A stretch of DNA of 64,000 nt from Pseudomonas sp. GL-B-19 (GCF_019956415.1 NZ_JAHBDK010000013.1:62001-126000); one strand, 5' to 3'. Numbered from the stretch's first letter, positions 7,603 to 17,094 are shown. Numbers and translations are program-made. The notes: generated by a model not told the origin, from the sequence alone.

Positions 7603-9148
7603 ATGATTTCCCTACCCGACGACCTTCTTGATGATCCCGTTCTGCTCAAGCAAATGCTGCTTGAGGTACTCAGCCGCCAGGAAGAAGTGACCCGGGCTTA
7701 TCAGCCCCATATCGTCGACCTGAAAGAACAGATCAAGCTGTTGCGCGACCGTTTGTTCGGGCGCAAGTCCGAGCAAACCGTCGAGCCCATCACGCCACAA
7801 CTGGCGCTGTTCAACGAGCCTGAAAGCGAACCGATGCCGCTCGTTGATGACTCTGACGAAGAAGCCGTTTCGCCGACATCGCGCCGTGGCAAACGCAAGC
7901 CGTTGTCGACTGATCTGCCGCGTATCGAAGTTATTCATGAACTGCCCGAACATGAGCTGACCTGTGCCTGCGGTTGCCGCAAGCATGTGATCAGCGAAGA
8001 AACCAGCGAACAGCTGGATATCTGTGCCGATGCAGATCCGGGTCATCAAACACATCCGCAAGGTCTACGGTTGCCGGGGCTGTGAAACCGCACCGGTCAC
8101 CGCAGACAAACCGGCTCAGTTAATCGAAAAGAGTATGGCCAGCCCCAGCGTGCTGGCAATGCTGCTGACGACCAAGTATGTCGATGGCTTGCCGTTGCAC
8201 CGGTTTGAAACCGTGCTGAGCCGGCATGGCATTGATATCCCGCGCCAGACTCTGGCGCGCTGGGTGATCCAGTGCAGCGATCACTTCCAGCCGCTGCTGA
8301 ACCTGATGCGCGACCGCTTACTGGAAAGCCCGGTGATTCACTGCGATGAAACCCGCGTTCAAGTGTTGAAAGAACTAGATCGAGATCCGACCAACCAATC
8401 TTGGATGTGGGTACAAGCCAGCGGCCCGCCCGGTCGCAAAGTCGTATTGTTCGACTACACCTCCAGCCGTGCGCAGGACGTGCCGTTGCGTTTGCTGGAA
8501 GGTTATCGCGGCTATGTCATGACCGATGATTACGCCGGTTATAACGCCTTGGCGTTGCAGCCCGGGGTGGAGCGTCTGGCCTGCATGGCCCATGCGCGGC
8601 GCAAGTTCGTCGACGCTCAGAAAGTGCAGCCCAAGGGTAAGACCGGACGTGCCGATATCGCGCTGGCAATGATCAATAAGCTGTACGGTATTGAGCGTGA
8701 ACTCAAGGACGCCAGCGATGAACAGCGGTTCATCGGTCGTCAGGAAAAGAGCCTTCCGATCCTGGCTCAACTGAAAAGCTGGCTGGATAAAACCCAATCC
8801 CAAGTGACGCCGCAAAGTGCGCTGGGCAAAGCCGTGCATTATCTGGCAAATAACTGGAGCCGCCTGGAGCGCTATGTCGAAGCGGGTTATTTACCCATCG
8901 ACAACAATGCCGCCGAAAGAGCGATCAAGCCGTTTGTCATCGGACGCAAGGCCTGGTTGTTCAGCGATACCACCCACGGCGCCAGCGCCAGCGCGCAGAT
9001 TTACAGTCTGGTCGAGACCGCCAAGGTCAACGGCCAGGAGCCCTATACGTGGCTGCGCCACGTACTGGAACGGCTGCCGCACGCTTCGTCGGTTGAAGAC
9101 TACGAAGCCTTGTTGCCGTGGAACTGTTCGCCAGAGATGCCACGGTAA
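7603..9148 (+). pseudogene. tnpC: IS66 transposase TnpC, disrupted by a 1-base insertion
   Basis: Frame 1 (from ATG 7603) gives the N-terminal part: leucine-zipper-like LKEQIKLLRDRLFGRKSEQT and the zinc-ribbon CACGCRKHV, ending EQLDI. The rest (GTG 8024 to 9148; [22 protein letters not shown] region, [20 protein letters not shown], end [14 protein letters not shown]) is in another frame. Removing the T at 8023 would restore a single IS66 TnpC frame with DIVPMQIR across the junction. No slippery heptamer is visible there, so a mutation is more likely than programmed frameshifting. The element is probably immobile on its own. Confidence 0.85.
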
Positions 9149-9193
9149 ATCGCTAACCCACCTTTGAGTAGGTGTGGTTCATGGATCGCATAC

Positions 9194-9381
9194 CATCAAA
9201 CCAAGAAAGGAAACCAATACTATTTTGGAATGAAATCGCACATTGGCGTCGATGCCGAATCCGGCCTGGTGCATAGCCTGGTGAAGATTACGAAGCCTTG
9301 ATGCCTTGGAACTGCTCGCTCGCATCGCCTCGCTAAGCACGCCGCCTATTTTTGAATAGGCGGGATTCATGGGGCGCTTAC
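9194..9381 (+). mobile_element. IS5-family transposase fragment joined to an IS66 3' end
   Basis: About 9203-9283 encodes [20 protein letters not shown] followed by GLVHSLV, a conserved segment of IS5-group transposases. It then switches to an IS66 tnpC tail ([17 protein letters not shown]) and an IS66 right end GATTCATGGGGCGCTTAC ending at 9381. Both are short relics that extend the insertion-sequence scrapyard to the edge of the glycosyltransferase block. Confidence 0.7.
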
Positions 9382-9527
9382 ATTGAATTTAACAACCTAC
9401 AACGGGCGATATCAAAATAACTTGTGACCAAATCGAAGCGGCCAATCACAAAATCCTTAAACTCATTTCAAGCTTAACATTATATAACTCAATCTCAGCT
9501 TTGTTCGCTCTAAATTTCAAGCCCACG

Positions 9528-10934
9528 CTACCAACCATTAATCGAACTTACTATATACTTGCGCCTTCTATTTTTTGGATCAGCTATTTTTTTAAAAAAA
9601 TCATCCCCGCAGGAACTGGCAAAAATCTTTAGATAGCCAATATTTGGCGACTCCACATGCAAAGATAATGCAACAATAAATTCACGATACATCGTATATT
9701 TTTTAAAGCCCAACCCACTAACCAACTCAAGAAGCCTGAAGCTAGGTTCTTTTTCTAACATATCAATAAACATGGAAAAAATATGCTCCTCAGCCTCAGG
9801 ATAATATTTCACCAACAATTCAATTGATTTCTCAGGTTCAGGCCAGTCCTGCCTTGTAAAAGAACGTGCATTGCTACTTCCTACTATAGAAACACTAAAG
9901 TCCTCAGAAAACGTATCCCGCCACTTTGTTTTAACTGTAAAAACGTGCACGCTTTCATTCGAAGGCTTGGTATCAACAATAGTTTCTTTTCCAGATGAGT
10001 TCACGATTCTAATTTTTACGCTTTCACTTGTAGCAAAACCATGAACCACACCAAAGACCCAATCTTTATTTACAGATACTATTTCTACGGTGGCGTTATT
10101 AATGTCAATTCTTACTGCTTCGAGCTTCGCCCTAACGCCATTTAAATAACGTAAAATAGTTCCCGTATCTATATTTGCATCAGCACGCTGATGCGTTTGA
10201 TTATGGTACTTATCGAACTCCGCAATATTTTTCAGCTCTTGGCCTGCTCGATCAGCCTTTGGTAAAAGGCGTCTTTTAGCCCATTCTTCTCTCGACTTAG
10301 TGTAGTAATGATGAACAACTGCACGACCAAAAGTAGAAGACTTCAACTTGATCGGCATCGACTGATTCCATTCCGCAACAGCCAATTTATTGTCGAGGTA
10401 GACACCTGATATCAAATCACAAATATGCGTCCTCATGTTGTACGTATTTTTTGGACAGAACATCGTTTTCACTACAGCAGATGGTTTTTTTTCACATTTT
10501 TTAAAGCGTTCAACAACCAGCGCAGCCGTCGATTCCTCATGCCCACTGGAACCAAATACAAGCCAAGGAAAAGCTATCGCTCCGACGTTTCCATATGTGC
10601 GCTCCGCCTCAGCTAACAGCTCCTTGACAGAACCATTCTCGACAACCAAAAATTCATCAATATCGCAAATCAACACATAATCATATGCCGACGAAAACTG
10701 CTCAATAAAGTGACCATAAGCATCTCGCTGCGGCGGAATCCCTTCACGTCTAGGCCAATGTACTCTAGTAATCTCTCCCACACCATGAAGAGCCGACAGC
10801 AATTCTGACGTTCCATCATCACTAACGTTGTCGTAAATAAAAACCGAATCAAAACCGGCAGTCTTATAATAAGAAACCCACTCTTCAACATAATCAACTT
10901 CATTTCTACAAATCGCACAAACAGCAATTTTCAA
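9528..10934 (-). CDS. Glycosyltransferase, Glyco_tranf_2_4 / GT92-like
   Basis: I place the start at TTG 10934, with AAGG 8 bases upstream, because the catalytic domain begins at once: KIAVCAICRNEVDYVEEWVS. A longer frame from TTG 10991 lacks a ribosome-binding site. Residues 1-250 show the PF13704 pattern: CRNE, the EWVSYYKTAGFD block, YDNVSDDGT, and the DxD-type metal site CDIDEFLV near residue 90. The C-terminal ~220 residues are unassigned. No signal peptide, so cytosolic or membrane-associated. It is last in a minus-strand run with a Stealth protein and a GT2, and presumably adds a sugar to the capsule repeat. AT-rich. Donor and linkage unknown. Confidence 0.75.
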   Translation of the reverse strand: MKIAVCAICRNEVDYVEEWVSYYKTAGFDSVFIYDNVSDDGTSELLSALHGVGEITRVHWPRREGIPPQRDAYGHFIEQFSSAYDYVLICDIDEFLVVENGSVKELLAEAERTYGNVGAIAFPWLVFGSSGHEESTAALVVERFKKCEKKPSAVVKTMFCPKNTYNMRTHICDLISGVYLDNKLAVAEWNQSMPIKLKSSTFGRAVVHHYYTKSREEWAKRRLLPKADRAGQELKNIAEFDKYHNQTHQRADANIDTGTILRYLNGVRAKLEAVRIDINNATVEIVSVNKDWVFGVVHGFATSESVKIRIVNSSGKETIVDTKPSNESVHVFTVKTKWRDTFSEDFSVSIVGSSNARSFTRQDWPEPEKSIELLVKYYPEAEEHIFSMFIDMLEKEPSFRLLELVSGLGFKKYTMYREFIVALSLHVESPNIGYLKIFASSCGDDFFKKIADPKNRRRKYIVSSINGW

Positions 10935-11042
10935 AATACTTACCTTATTCAGACAGGACCTCAAAAGAAGCCTTCCAAAAATATTTACCAAATTTATTTG
11001 CAGCTTCTAAAAAACGATCAATCCTCTTAGGACATAATCAAT

Positions 11043-12548
11043 CTATCGTTCCCAAGCAGCTGACTCAGTCAATCGCCGACTAAAAAAATTTGATGTGTGT
11101 TTTTTGTACTGCTCATTCGTCGCGCTGCCGCCGCCATCGTTAAAGCACAGTATTTTATATTTGTAAGCATTTTTCCCAACAATTTTCTCTACATTGTTCG
11201 GGCGAACTATCAAACTAACCAACTCACCTTTAACCGCATGACCACTGGCAAAAGCAAAATGATGATAAAAAAACGAAGTTACATTAACATCGCTTAACGA
11301 ACGACGTTTAGCACTTCGCGTTAACTCGATGACCTCCGGAAACTTATCTTCGATCTCTTGCAAGATTGTCTTTTTTAACGCGTAGGGCACATGGCGATGC
11401 AAACACCTGGCCTCATAGCCCGAGAAAACCGTCTTCAACAATTCCTTGGAGTTGTTGGCGGCCGCAAGGTAATCCAGTGACTTATCCCTTCCCGCTTTTG
11501 AATCAACCATTCCATAAGGCTCCAGATAAGCCACGGAACGCCCTATCTCATCAAAAAAATCGCGAGGCAAACAAGGCTGATTGAGCACAAAATCATCGTT
11601 CAGATAAAGGAAATTTTCTGAGAGTTCAGGAATACGGTGTAAGCACGCCTCTATGGCATGGGAGTTAAACGTTGGAAGCATCGACTCTGCTGGAAATATT
11701 TCTTCGTGCTTTATCCAGACAATTTTAGAGTGTTCTTTCATCCAGTCGGGCTGGCTGCAATTTGAAACAACAAATATCCGATTTATCCACGGCGCAAATT
11801 TATTCAGCGACCTCAATGAATATCGTAATTCATCATTTGATGTATATCTATCCGGGTCAAATTTATCGGAAGGATATGTTGACGCCCACAAAGCTTGCCA
11901 GTCTGCATCTGCATGACTTACCCATGTATAAACAGCATCTACGGGGGTCGTATAACCGCAACCTAATGGAGCGCCACTGTAAATCGCATCAAGCTCTTTA
12001 GCCTGAAACTTTCTAATCAATGCAGAGGAGGAGCGAACGTTTGCCAACCCATCGCCATCAATGTCGTATTGATATATGCGCAGCACATATAACACACCGA
12101 ACTGATTACTCATTTCCAATACAAAATCTGGCCGGGAACCTAGGTCGCCCCCTACAACTCGGACGTCAAGTTTCTCCCCGACCCCACATCTAGAGTTATA
12201 AGAACCGTTCACTGTATAGATGGTCACACTCATTGACAGTGATTCTTTCAAGAGGCTCACGACATCAAGTAGCCCATACAGATGACCAGACCAAACTAGC
12301 AGGCTGTTTTTGTCGCTGCCATCCTCCGCCCCATACCCTGCTCCAATTGTAAGACGCAAATACTCTTGCACCCCAACCTTTTGAACCATATCCAGATCGA
12401 CGACGGCAGACGATACAAAAATTTCTGTTTTTTCTCGAACTGTCTGCTCTGCCTCTTTGAACACGCGCTTTCTAAACATGTCATAAAAAAACAGATTCGG
12501 GTCCTTGATGAACTTACGAAATTTTTTGAACCGCCGAACTTTACTCAT
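11043..12548 (-). CDS. Stealth-family sugar-phosphate transferase
   Basis: A 501-residue protein with the conserved Stealth regions: CR1 near residue 205 (VDAVYTWVSHADADW), CR2 from ~235 (SNDELRYSLRSLNKFAPWI, then IFVVSN), CR3 (FLYLNDDFVLNQP) and CR4 (SFFYHHFAFASGH). Family members transfer hexose-1-phosphate from nucleotide sugars, making phosphodiester-linked capsules such as those of Neisseria meningitidis serogroups A and X. The N-terminal ~195 residues are outside the Stealth core. The ATG overlaps the stop of the upstream GT by 8 bases (ATGAGTAA), implying coupled translation. Strong family call; sugar unknown. Confidence 0.9.
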   Translation of the reverse strand: MSKVRRFKKFRKFIKDPNLFFYDMFRKRVFKEAEQTVREKTEIFVSSAVVDLDMVQKVGVQEYLRLTIGAGYGAEDGSDKNSLLVWSGHLYGLLDVVSLLKESLSMSVTIYTVNGSYNSRCGVGEKLDVRVVGGDLGSRPDFVLEMSNQFGVLYVLRIYQYDIDGDGLANVRSSSALIRKFQAKELDAIYSGAPLGCGYTTPVDAVYTWVSHADADWQALWASTYPSDKFDPDRYTSNDELRYSLRSLNKFAPWINRIFVVSNCSQPDWMKEHSKIVWIKHEEIFPAESMLPTFNSHAIEACLHRIPELSENFLYLNDDFVLNQPCLPRDFFDEIGRSVAYLEPYGMVDSKAGRDKSLDYLAAANNSKELLKTVFSGYEARCLHRHVPYALKKTILQEIEDKFPEVIELTRSAKRRSLSDVNVTSFFYHHFAFASGHAVKGELVSLIVRPNNVEKIVGKNAYKYKILCFNDGGGSATNEQYKKHTSNFFSRRLTESAAWER

Positions 12549-13554
12549 TTAATAAAAACCTTAAACGCCGCCGAAAAGTGTCAAATCTGTCGATATGACC
12601 TGGCTTGTTATCAAAGAGAATGCCGTAATCGCTTACGTCGATATTTTTTTCTGCGCACAACCGGCTAAAACCCGATATCAATGTCGGGTCGCCGACTGTC
12701 GTTCCTAAAACTTTATGTTTATGCAGTGAGGCGAAAAGTTCGTAATTTTTCTTGCGCGCAGCCTGATATCCCTCGACATCGGGGCGCTCATGAAAAATGT
12801 GAAATGCCAGGTCTTTTTCAAGCAGTGCCTCGAAGCAGTTCTCACCCAGATAGCGTCGAAACCCACGGGCAAAGAGAGGGGACCTGGCGGTTTTGTCTAG
12901 TAGCATGTCCGGGGATTTTTCCGAAGCACCGTGAAGATCAGCGAGGCGCATCATGAAGTCAAAATCTTCATATCCATGCCCGGAGAAAGCTTCATTGAAG
13001 CCCTTCAGAAGGGAGTAATCCTTGCTACGCATTACAATTACAGACGAAGGGCTGGCGAGGTGTAAAAATTCTTTCCGCGAAAAATTAAAAAACCGCTGGG
13101 TTAGCTGTTTTACATCAATTTTTGATCGCGTCAGATCGCGGGACCCTTTCTTCGTTAGATAAAGGCACGGCAACATGTAAAACGGTCGTTCTTGCGAATC
13201 AACCTTGTCTCTGTATTTTTCGATCAGCGCGAAATCGGGCCAGATATCAACGTCCAACAGCGTCAGAAACTCATCCGTCACGTGCTTGAACGCTTCATTA
13301 CGAAGCAAAGCCGCATTCACATTTCCCGTGTAAAAGGGCTTCGAGACGGTGAAGGCGCCTTCGCACTTTCTGATAACAAGCTTGAACAGCCTGTCCACCC
13401 ACATGCCGCGATCATTGTGAGCAAAGATGATTTTGACGTTTGCACGGTTTGCAGCCATGGCCATCTGACGCGCCTTGGAGATGATATCCAAAGGGCGGTG
13501 CACCAAATCCAGCGGCACGATAGCGGTGATGTTGCGCTTGGTTGTCTCTGACAA
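12541..13554 (-). CDS. Family 2 glycosyltransferase of the capsule-biosynthesis type (Glyco_tranf_2_2)
   Basis: A 337-residue protein. TAIVPLDLVHRP opens the Rossmann-like GT-A fold, LLDVDIWPDF near residue 100 holds the DxD metal site, and GHGYEDFDFMMRL near 195 is the acceptor/catalytic ED motif seen in chondroitin- and capsule-type glycosyltransferases (PF10111). No transmembrane segment. It overlaps the Stealth gene downstream and follows kpsF by 89 bases on the same strand. Sugar donor is unknown; a role in the capsule repeat or in the first residue after the linker is possible. Confidence 0.75.
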   Translation of the reverse strand: MSETTKRNITAIVPLDLVHRPLDIISKARQMAMAANRANVKIIFAHNDRGMWVDRLFKLVIRKCEGAFTVSKPFYTGNVNAALLRNEAFKHVTDEFLTLLDVDIWPDFALIEKYRDKVDSQERPFYMLPCLYLTKKGSRDLTRSKIDVKQLTQRFFNFSRKEFLHLASPSSVIVMRSKDYSLLKGFNEAFSGHGYEDFDFMMRLADLHGASEKSPDMLLDKTARSPLFARGFRRYLGENCFEALLEKDLAFHIFHERPDVEGYQAARKKNYELFASLHKHKVLGTTVGDPTLISGFSRLCAEKNIDVSDYGILFDNKPGHIDRFDTFRRRLRFLLNE

Positions 13555-13643
13555 TGTTCAACACTCTTTGGTCTTGCTTGACCGACTAAATCCAACACCC
13601 CTGCCCTCATTAGTGCAGTGAGCAGGGTTAAATATCTGTTAAC

Positions 13644-14579
13644 TCAGTCAAATATCTCGACAATCCCAACCACTTCGCCGCTTTCATCATCCATCACTGG
13701 CAAAGCCCGGATCTTGTGAGCCAGCATATAAGCCTCTGCCTCGGACAATTGCGCAGACGCTTTTACCGTGTGCGGGCTTGATGTCAGGAACGCCTCGACG
13801 TTTTCATTGACGACACCTGGATTGCCCAGCAATGCACGGCGAAGGTCACCATCTGTGACAATGCCGTCGAGTTTGTCGTTTTCCATGACCAGGGTAAGCC
13901 CAAGGCGGCTTGACGTCATGACCAACAGGCAGTCATGGAACGAGGTGTCGCGGGTCACCTTAGGGATATTGGTGTGCATCACATCACTGACGCGGGTCAG
14001 AAGTTTTCGGCCGAGGCTGCCACCCGGGTGGTAGCGAGCGAAGTCCATCGGTTTGAAGTCGAGTGCGGCGATCAGCGCTACGGCAAGCGCATCTCCCATG
14101 GCCATGGTCGCGAGTGTCGAAGTCGTTGGGGCGAGGTTGTTCGGACAAACTTCGCGCTCCACGGAAATATCGAGCCAGATGTCGGCATGCCTGGCCAGGG
14201 TTGATTGGCCGTTACCGGTCATGGCGATAATTTTGTTACCGAAAGACTTCAGGCTCGGGATCAGCTTGACGACCTCTTCGGTTTCGCCACTGTATGAGAT
14301 CAGGATCAGCACATCACTCGGCTTGAGCATGCCGAGATCACCATGAAAGGCTTCAGCCGGGTGCAGGAAGAGACTTGGCGTACCGGTTGAGGCAAACGTA
14401 GCGACCATTTTCTTGCCGATAAGCCCGGACTTACCCATGCCGCAGACTGCCGCACGCCCCTTGCAAGCCAGAATGAGCTCCACTGCACGCTGAAATTCAC
14501 CGTCCAGGCGTTCTGCAAGTTGGCTGATAGCTTGCGCCTGAGCGCTGAGTGCATCTTTAGCAATTGGGAGGTGATTCAT
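13644..14579 (-). CDS. kpsF: Arabinose-5-phosphate isomerase (KpsF/KdsD family)
   Basis: A 311-residue protein with an N-terminal SIS domain (~40-175; VCGMGKSGLIGKKM, ISYSGETEEV) and two CBS domains at the C-terminus (DVMH..., DGDLRRALL, ALPVMDDESGEVVGIVEIFD). It converts ribulose-5-phosphate to arabinose-5-phosphate, the first step to CMP-Kdo, the donor used by KpsC/KpsS. Its place beside capsule transferases and ahead of kpsC-kpsS suggests a capsule-dedicated isozyme (kpsF) rather than the LPS copy (kdsD), but the sequence alone does not separate the two. Start ATG 14579. Confidence 0.88.
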   Translation of the reverse strand: MNHLPIAKDALSAQAQAISQLAERLDGEFQRAVELILACKGRAAVCGMGKSGLIGKKMVATFASTGTPSLFLHPAEAFHGDLGMLKPSDVLILISYSGETEEVVKLIPSLKSFGNKIIAMTGNGQSTLARHADIWLDISVEREVCPNNLAPTTSTLATMAMGDALAVALIAALDFKPMDFARYHPGGSLGRKLLTRVSDVMHTNIPKVTRDTSFHDCLLVMTSSRLGLTLVMENDKLDGIVTDGDLRRALLGNPGVVNENVEAFLTSSPHTVKASAQLSEAEAYMLAHKIRALPVMDDESGEVVGIVEIFD

Positions 14580-14612
14580 GGAAAACCATTGGTCCTAGGT
14601 TAGGTGGCACGC

Positions 14613-15410
14613 TTACATGGATGTGTGCGAAGCGTCCAACACCTGATTCAGTAATGTGCCCAGCCGAAGTCCGGCATCGGTGAGTCTTGTTTTGACCACC
14701 GGAGAGATGTCTTTCAAATAGCTCTTTGGCAACGTCATCATCGACGTCGAGTCGGCACGCTGTATGTTGCCGCCATAGATGTAGGTCTTGGCAATATCAT
14801 GACTTTCCATTGCCCATTGTTCGGGCGTGCGCTGGGGAACACTCGGGTTGCCAGCCAGAAGAGAAGATGCCAACTCGGCAGGAGACATTTTTAATGATCT
14901 GACAGAAATGGTGTCCCAGACCTTATGAAGCGTGTACTCACGCTTTCCGAGCTGGACCTTCACACCGCCGGTTTCCTTGATGGCATGCAGTGGTTGGTGG
15001 ATGTCACCGACATAGTGCACTACGAATTTCAGCGCCCTCAATCGATCAGCTGCTGGCGCATCTTTCTGACCAAGGATGGCTTCAAATCGCTCTATCCCAT
15101 AAACCACGCACTTGCCTTTGCGATTGCAGTCACGCTTTGGGTCATAGGTCGTGGCATCAAAAGGAATACGGACGGCGTGACTGATCAGCCCAGGTTCAGT
15201 GCCCTTTATCTGATCTGCCCAAGAGGCGACGTCTGCCAGACTGGTTGCGTCTTCCAGAGCCAATAACTGCCGAACCTCGGCTTTAGCTACCGGGTCCAGT
15301 CTGGATTCAGCGATCATGGCTACTGTTTTATGCCCTTCGACACCCCAGGCCAATACGCTTGACGCATGAATAGTCAGGAGGACGAAAACGATGTGCTTGA
15401 TTCTCAACAT
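14613..15410 (-). CDS. S1/P1-type zinc nuclease, secreted
   Basis: Start ATG 15410 is chosen because AGGGAGG lies just upstream and it gives a signal peptide (MLRIKHIVFVLLTIHASSVLA) whose removal exposes Trp as first residue (WGVEGHKTV). That is required in S1/P1 nucleases, where the N-terminal Trp binds zinc. Further zinc ligands: WADQIKG, LISHAVRIP, VVHYVGDIHQPLHA. The family (PF02265) hydrolyses single-stranded DNA and RNA and 3'-nucleotides. 265 residues after start correction, the normal size. It lies 33 bases before kpsF on the same strand. A periplasmic or extracellular phosphate- or nucleotide-scavenging role is likely; a capsule role is not evident. Confidence 0.85.
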   Translation of the reverse strand: MLRIKHIVFVLLTIHASSVLAWGVEGHKTVAMIAESRLDPVAKAEVRQLLALEDATSLADVASWADQIKGTEPGLISHAVRIPFDATTYDPKRDCNRKGKCVVYGIERFEAILGQKDAPAADRLRALKFVVHYVGDIHQPLHAIKETGGVKVQLGKREYTLHKVWDTISVRSLKMSPAELASSLLAGNPSVPQRTPEQWAMESHDIAKTYIYGGNIQRADSTSMMTLPKSYLKDISPVVKTRLTDAGLRLGTLLNQVLDASHTSM

Positions 15411-15739
15411 TGACCTCCCTTGACTCCTGCGCAGGATCGACGAGGCAATTGACTTGCCAGCGGGCCGATTCATGACGGCAGCGATCGCTCCTTGATTCGA
15501 GTGGCGCGTATGTTAACGGTTGAGTGGCCAGCATGGAACGTTGATGTGAGCTTTCCGATTAACGCAAAGCAATGATCCTGTTTTCTGTGCCGCCACATCC
15601 ATGACCATGGCAATCAGCAGGCAGAGTCCGTAATATCGCGCCTCGTTTGATCGGTCCTTACGCTTTTGGGCACAGTCTGCTCTGGGTACGACTTACCTTA
15701 TCCGATCAAGATTCGAGCGGTCGTTGACAGTTGGAGCCC
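15411..15739. other. Intergenic region between divergent nuclease and kinase genes
   Basis: About 330 bases with no convincing gene. It must hold divergent promoters for the nuclease-kpsF side and the kinase side. One feature stands out: an 8-base inverted repeat TTGATCGG (15647-15654) / CCGATCAA (15702-15709), too far apart for an ordinary operator dimer but possibly looping. I see no clear -35/-10 pair. Confidence 0.4.
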
Positions 15740-16801
15740 ATGAATACCGAATCAAAGAACCAAGAAATATTGGGTCGCAACAATGTCTTTTGGTGGAGCC
15801 AACCCAGCCTGAAAAAACGCTTGAGCCATGTACTCGGTCACGCGCTGGATGATTACAGCATTACCACCTCGGACATGGACTCCAACGCCTCGTTCGTCAA
15901 CTATGTACATCATCACCGCCTGACTCATCGACAGACTGGCGTCACGCTGGATGTAGTCGAAAAATCGATTCGCAAATTACTCGGCATCTCTAGCCTGGAA
16001 TCGCGCTTCCATCGCGAGGGCAGCGTGCTGGCTAACAGTACCCACTTCCAACACCCACAATGCCTGGGCGTTATCGAAACACCTTGGGAAAGCCTGATCT
16101 TCACTCGCTTTGTCCGGGGGAAAGCACCACGCATGGGCAAAATTGCGACGCAAATTGGCCAAGGCATCGCAGAAATAGAAAATCTCACCAATCTGCACCT
16201 GCGACCTGAAAACTGGCAACAACGCTATCGGTTTTGGGAAATGGATTTTTTTCGTCCATGGTATTTGTTGCGTTGGCGCTTCAATTTTGTGCGTTACCTG
16301 CCCTCCCTCAGCGAGCTGCCCACCGACGATGCGCGCTTTCAAGGTCTCAAAGAGCGGCTATCAGGTTTGCAACCCGCGCTAAACCTCGCAAAAAACCGTG
16401 CCAACAATAGCCCGCGCTGCTTTTGCCACATGGATTACCTGGCCAAGAATTTCTTTTCTTCGCACGGTAGATTCCAGATGATCGACTGGAGTGAGGTGAA
16501 AGTCGGCCGGGTCGGGTTTGATGGGGGCGCGTACCTGAGTGCGATTTTCCGACAGGAAGACATGGCACGCTTCACAAGAATCCGCATGTATTTCCTGCGC
16601 TCCTATATCGCAGCGCTGGACGAGCGCTTCGATCCACAGATCGCCTTACACAACATGGATTACTTTTTCCTGCAAAACTCTCTCTGGCATTTCCTGCGCC
16701 CCAAAACGATTGCCGACTATCAGCAACGGGGCAAACTGGATCTGCTGCACGAGAAATATGAGTACTTGCTGGAAAAAGGGGCGCTCGCCGGCGACGCATG
16801 A
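15740..16801 (+). CDS. APH/choline-kinase-fold phosphotransferase of the capsule locus
   Basis: A 353-residue protein. Start ATG 15740 has GGAG four bases before it; TTG 15731 is an alternative. The C-terminal half has the aminoglycoside-phosphotransferase kinase signature: catalytic loop CHMDYLAKNFF (HxDxxxxN) followed by the metal-binding MIDWSEVKVG. The N-terminal lobe has a VEKSIRKL strand that may supply the ATP lysine. Family members phosphorylate small alcohols, sugars or lipids. There is no direct equivalent in E. coli kps or rhizobial rkp clusters as I know them. Possible substrates are a Kdo or sugar residue, a glycerol group or a long-chain base. Cytosolic. The fold call is good; the substrate is unknown. 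Confidence 0.65.
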   Translation: MNTESKNQEILGRNNVFWWSQPSLKKRLSHVLGHALDDYSITTSDMDSNASFVNYVHHHRLTHRQTGVTLDVVEKSIRKLLGISSLESRFHREGSVLANSTHFQHPQCLGVIETPWESLIFTRFVRGKAPRMGKIATQIGQGIAEIENLTNLHLRPENWQQRYRFWEMDFFRPWYLLRWRFNFVRYLPSLSELPTDDARFQGLKERLSGLQPALNLAKNRANNSPRCFCHMDYLAKNFFSSHGRFQMIDWSEVKVGRVGFDGGAYLSAIFRQEDMARFTRIRMYFLRSYIAALDERFDPQIALHNMDYFFLQNSLWHFLRPKTIADYQQRGKLDLLHEKYEYLLEKGALAGDA

Positions 16802-16969
16802 TGTGCAATCGCTGTCGATGGCGAGCCAGTTACTACGAAGAAAACAAAGCCTTTGTCAATCTCTCCGACACCCAATTAGAAAGCCGCTCATCGGACTGTT
16901 TACGCCGTTACAGGTGTTGAAATAAAAGTTCACACAAGATGTGAAAAAACCGTGCATTTGGTCAATTTT

Positions 16970-16999
16970 TTGTGAATGGCAACGTGCCATTTGTATTAT
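16970..16999 (+). promoter_or_regulatory. Candidate kpsC promoter with internal palindrome
   Basis: The AT-rich 290-base leader before kpsC contains TTGTGA (16970-16975), an 18-base spacer and TATTAT (16994-16999), a plausible sigma-70 promoter. The spacer holds the palindrome ATGGCA-ACG-TGCCAT (16976-16990), well placed for a repressor. Inference from position and sequence only. Confidence 0.35.
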
Positions 17000-17094
17000 T
17001 ATTCGCGGCAAATTTTATTAAACATTCTTTACAGGTTCGCATGTATTCGAGCCTGGTAGATGTGTGCACCCTTTAGGGATATCCGCTGTCTTTT

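Larger units (their letters stand above)
7139..9193 (+). mobile_element. IS66-family insertion sequence (tnpB, frameshifted tnpC)
   Basis: Left end GTAAGCGCTCCATGAAC and right end GTTCATGGATCGCATAC form imperfect terminal inverted repeats. It contains tnpB and tnpC but no recognisable tnpA. The flanking 8 bases (GCTCGATC left, CATCAAAC right) are not a target duplication, so the element has probably recombined since insertion. It interrupts a phage-like gene. Confidence 0.85.

Noticed and set aside
8011..8040. Programmed ribosomal frameshift in tnpC
   Set aside because: No slippery heptamer or stimulatory structure is visible, and IS66 tnpC is normally a single frame. One extra T is a simpler explanation.
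7139..9193. Fresh IS66 insertion with target-site duplication
   Set aside because: The 8-base flanks GCTCGATC and CATCAAAC do not match, so no intact duplication supports a recent simple insertion.
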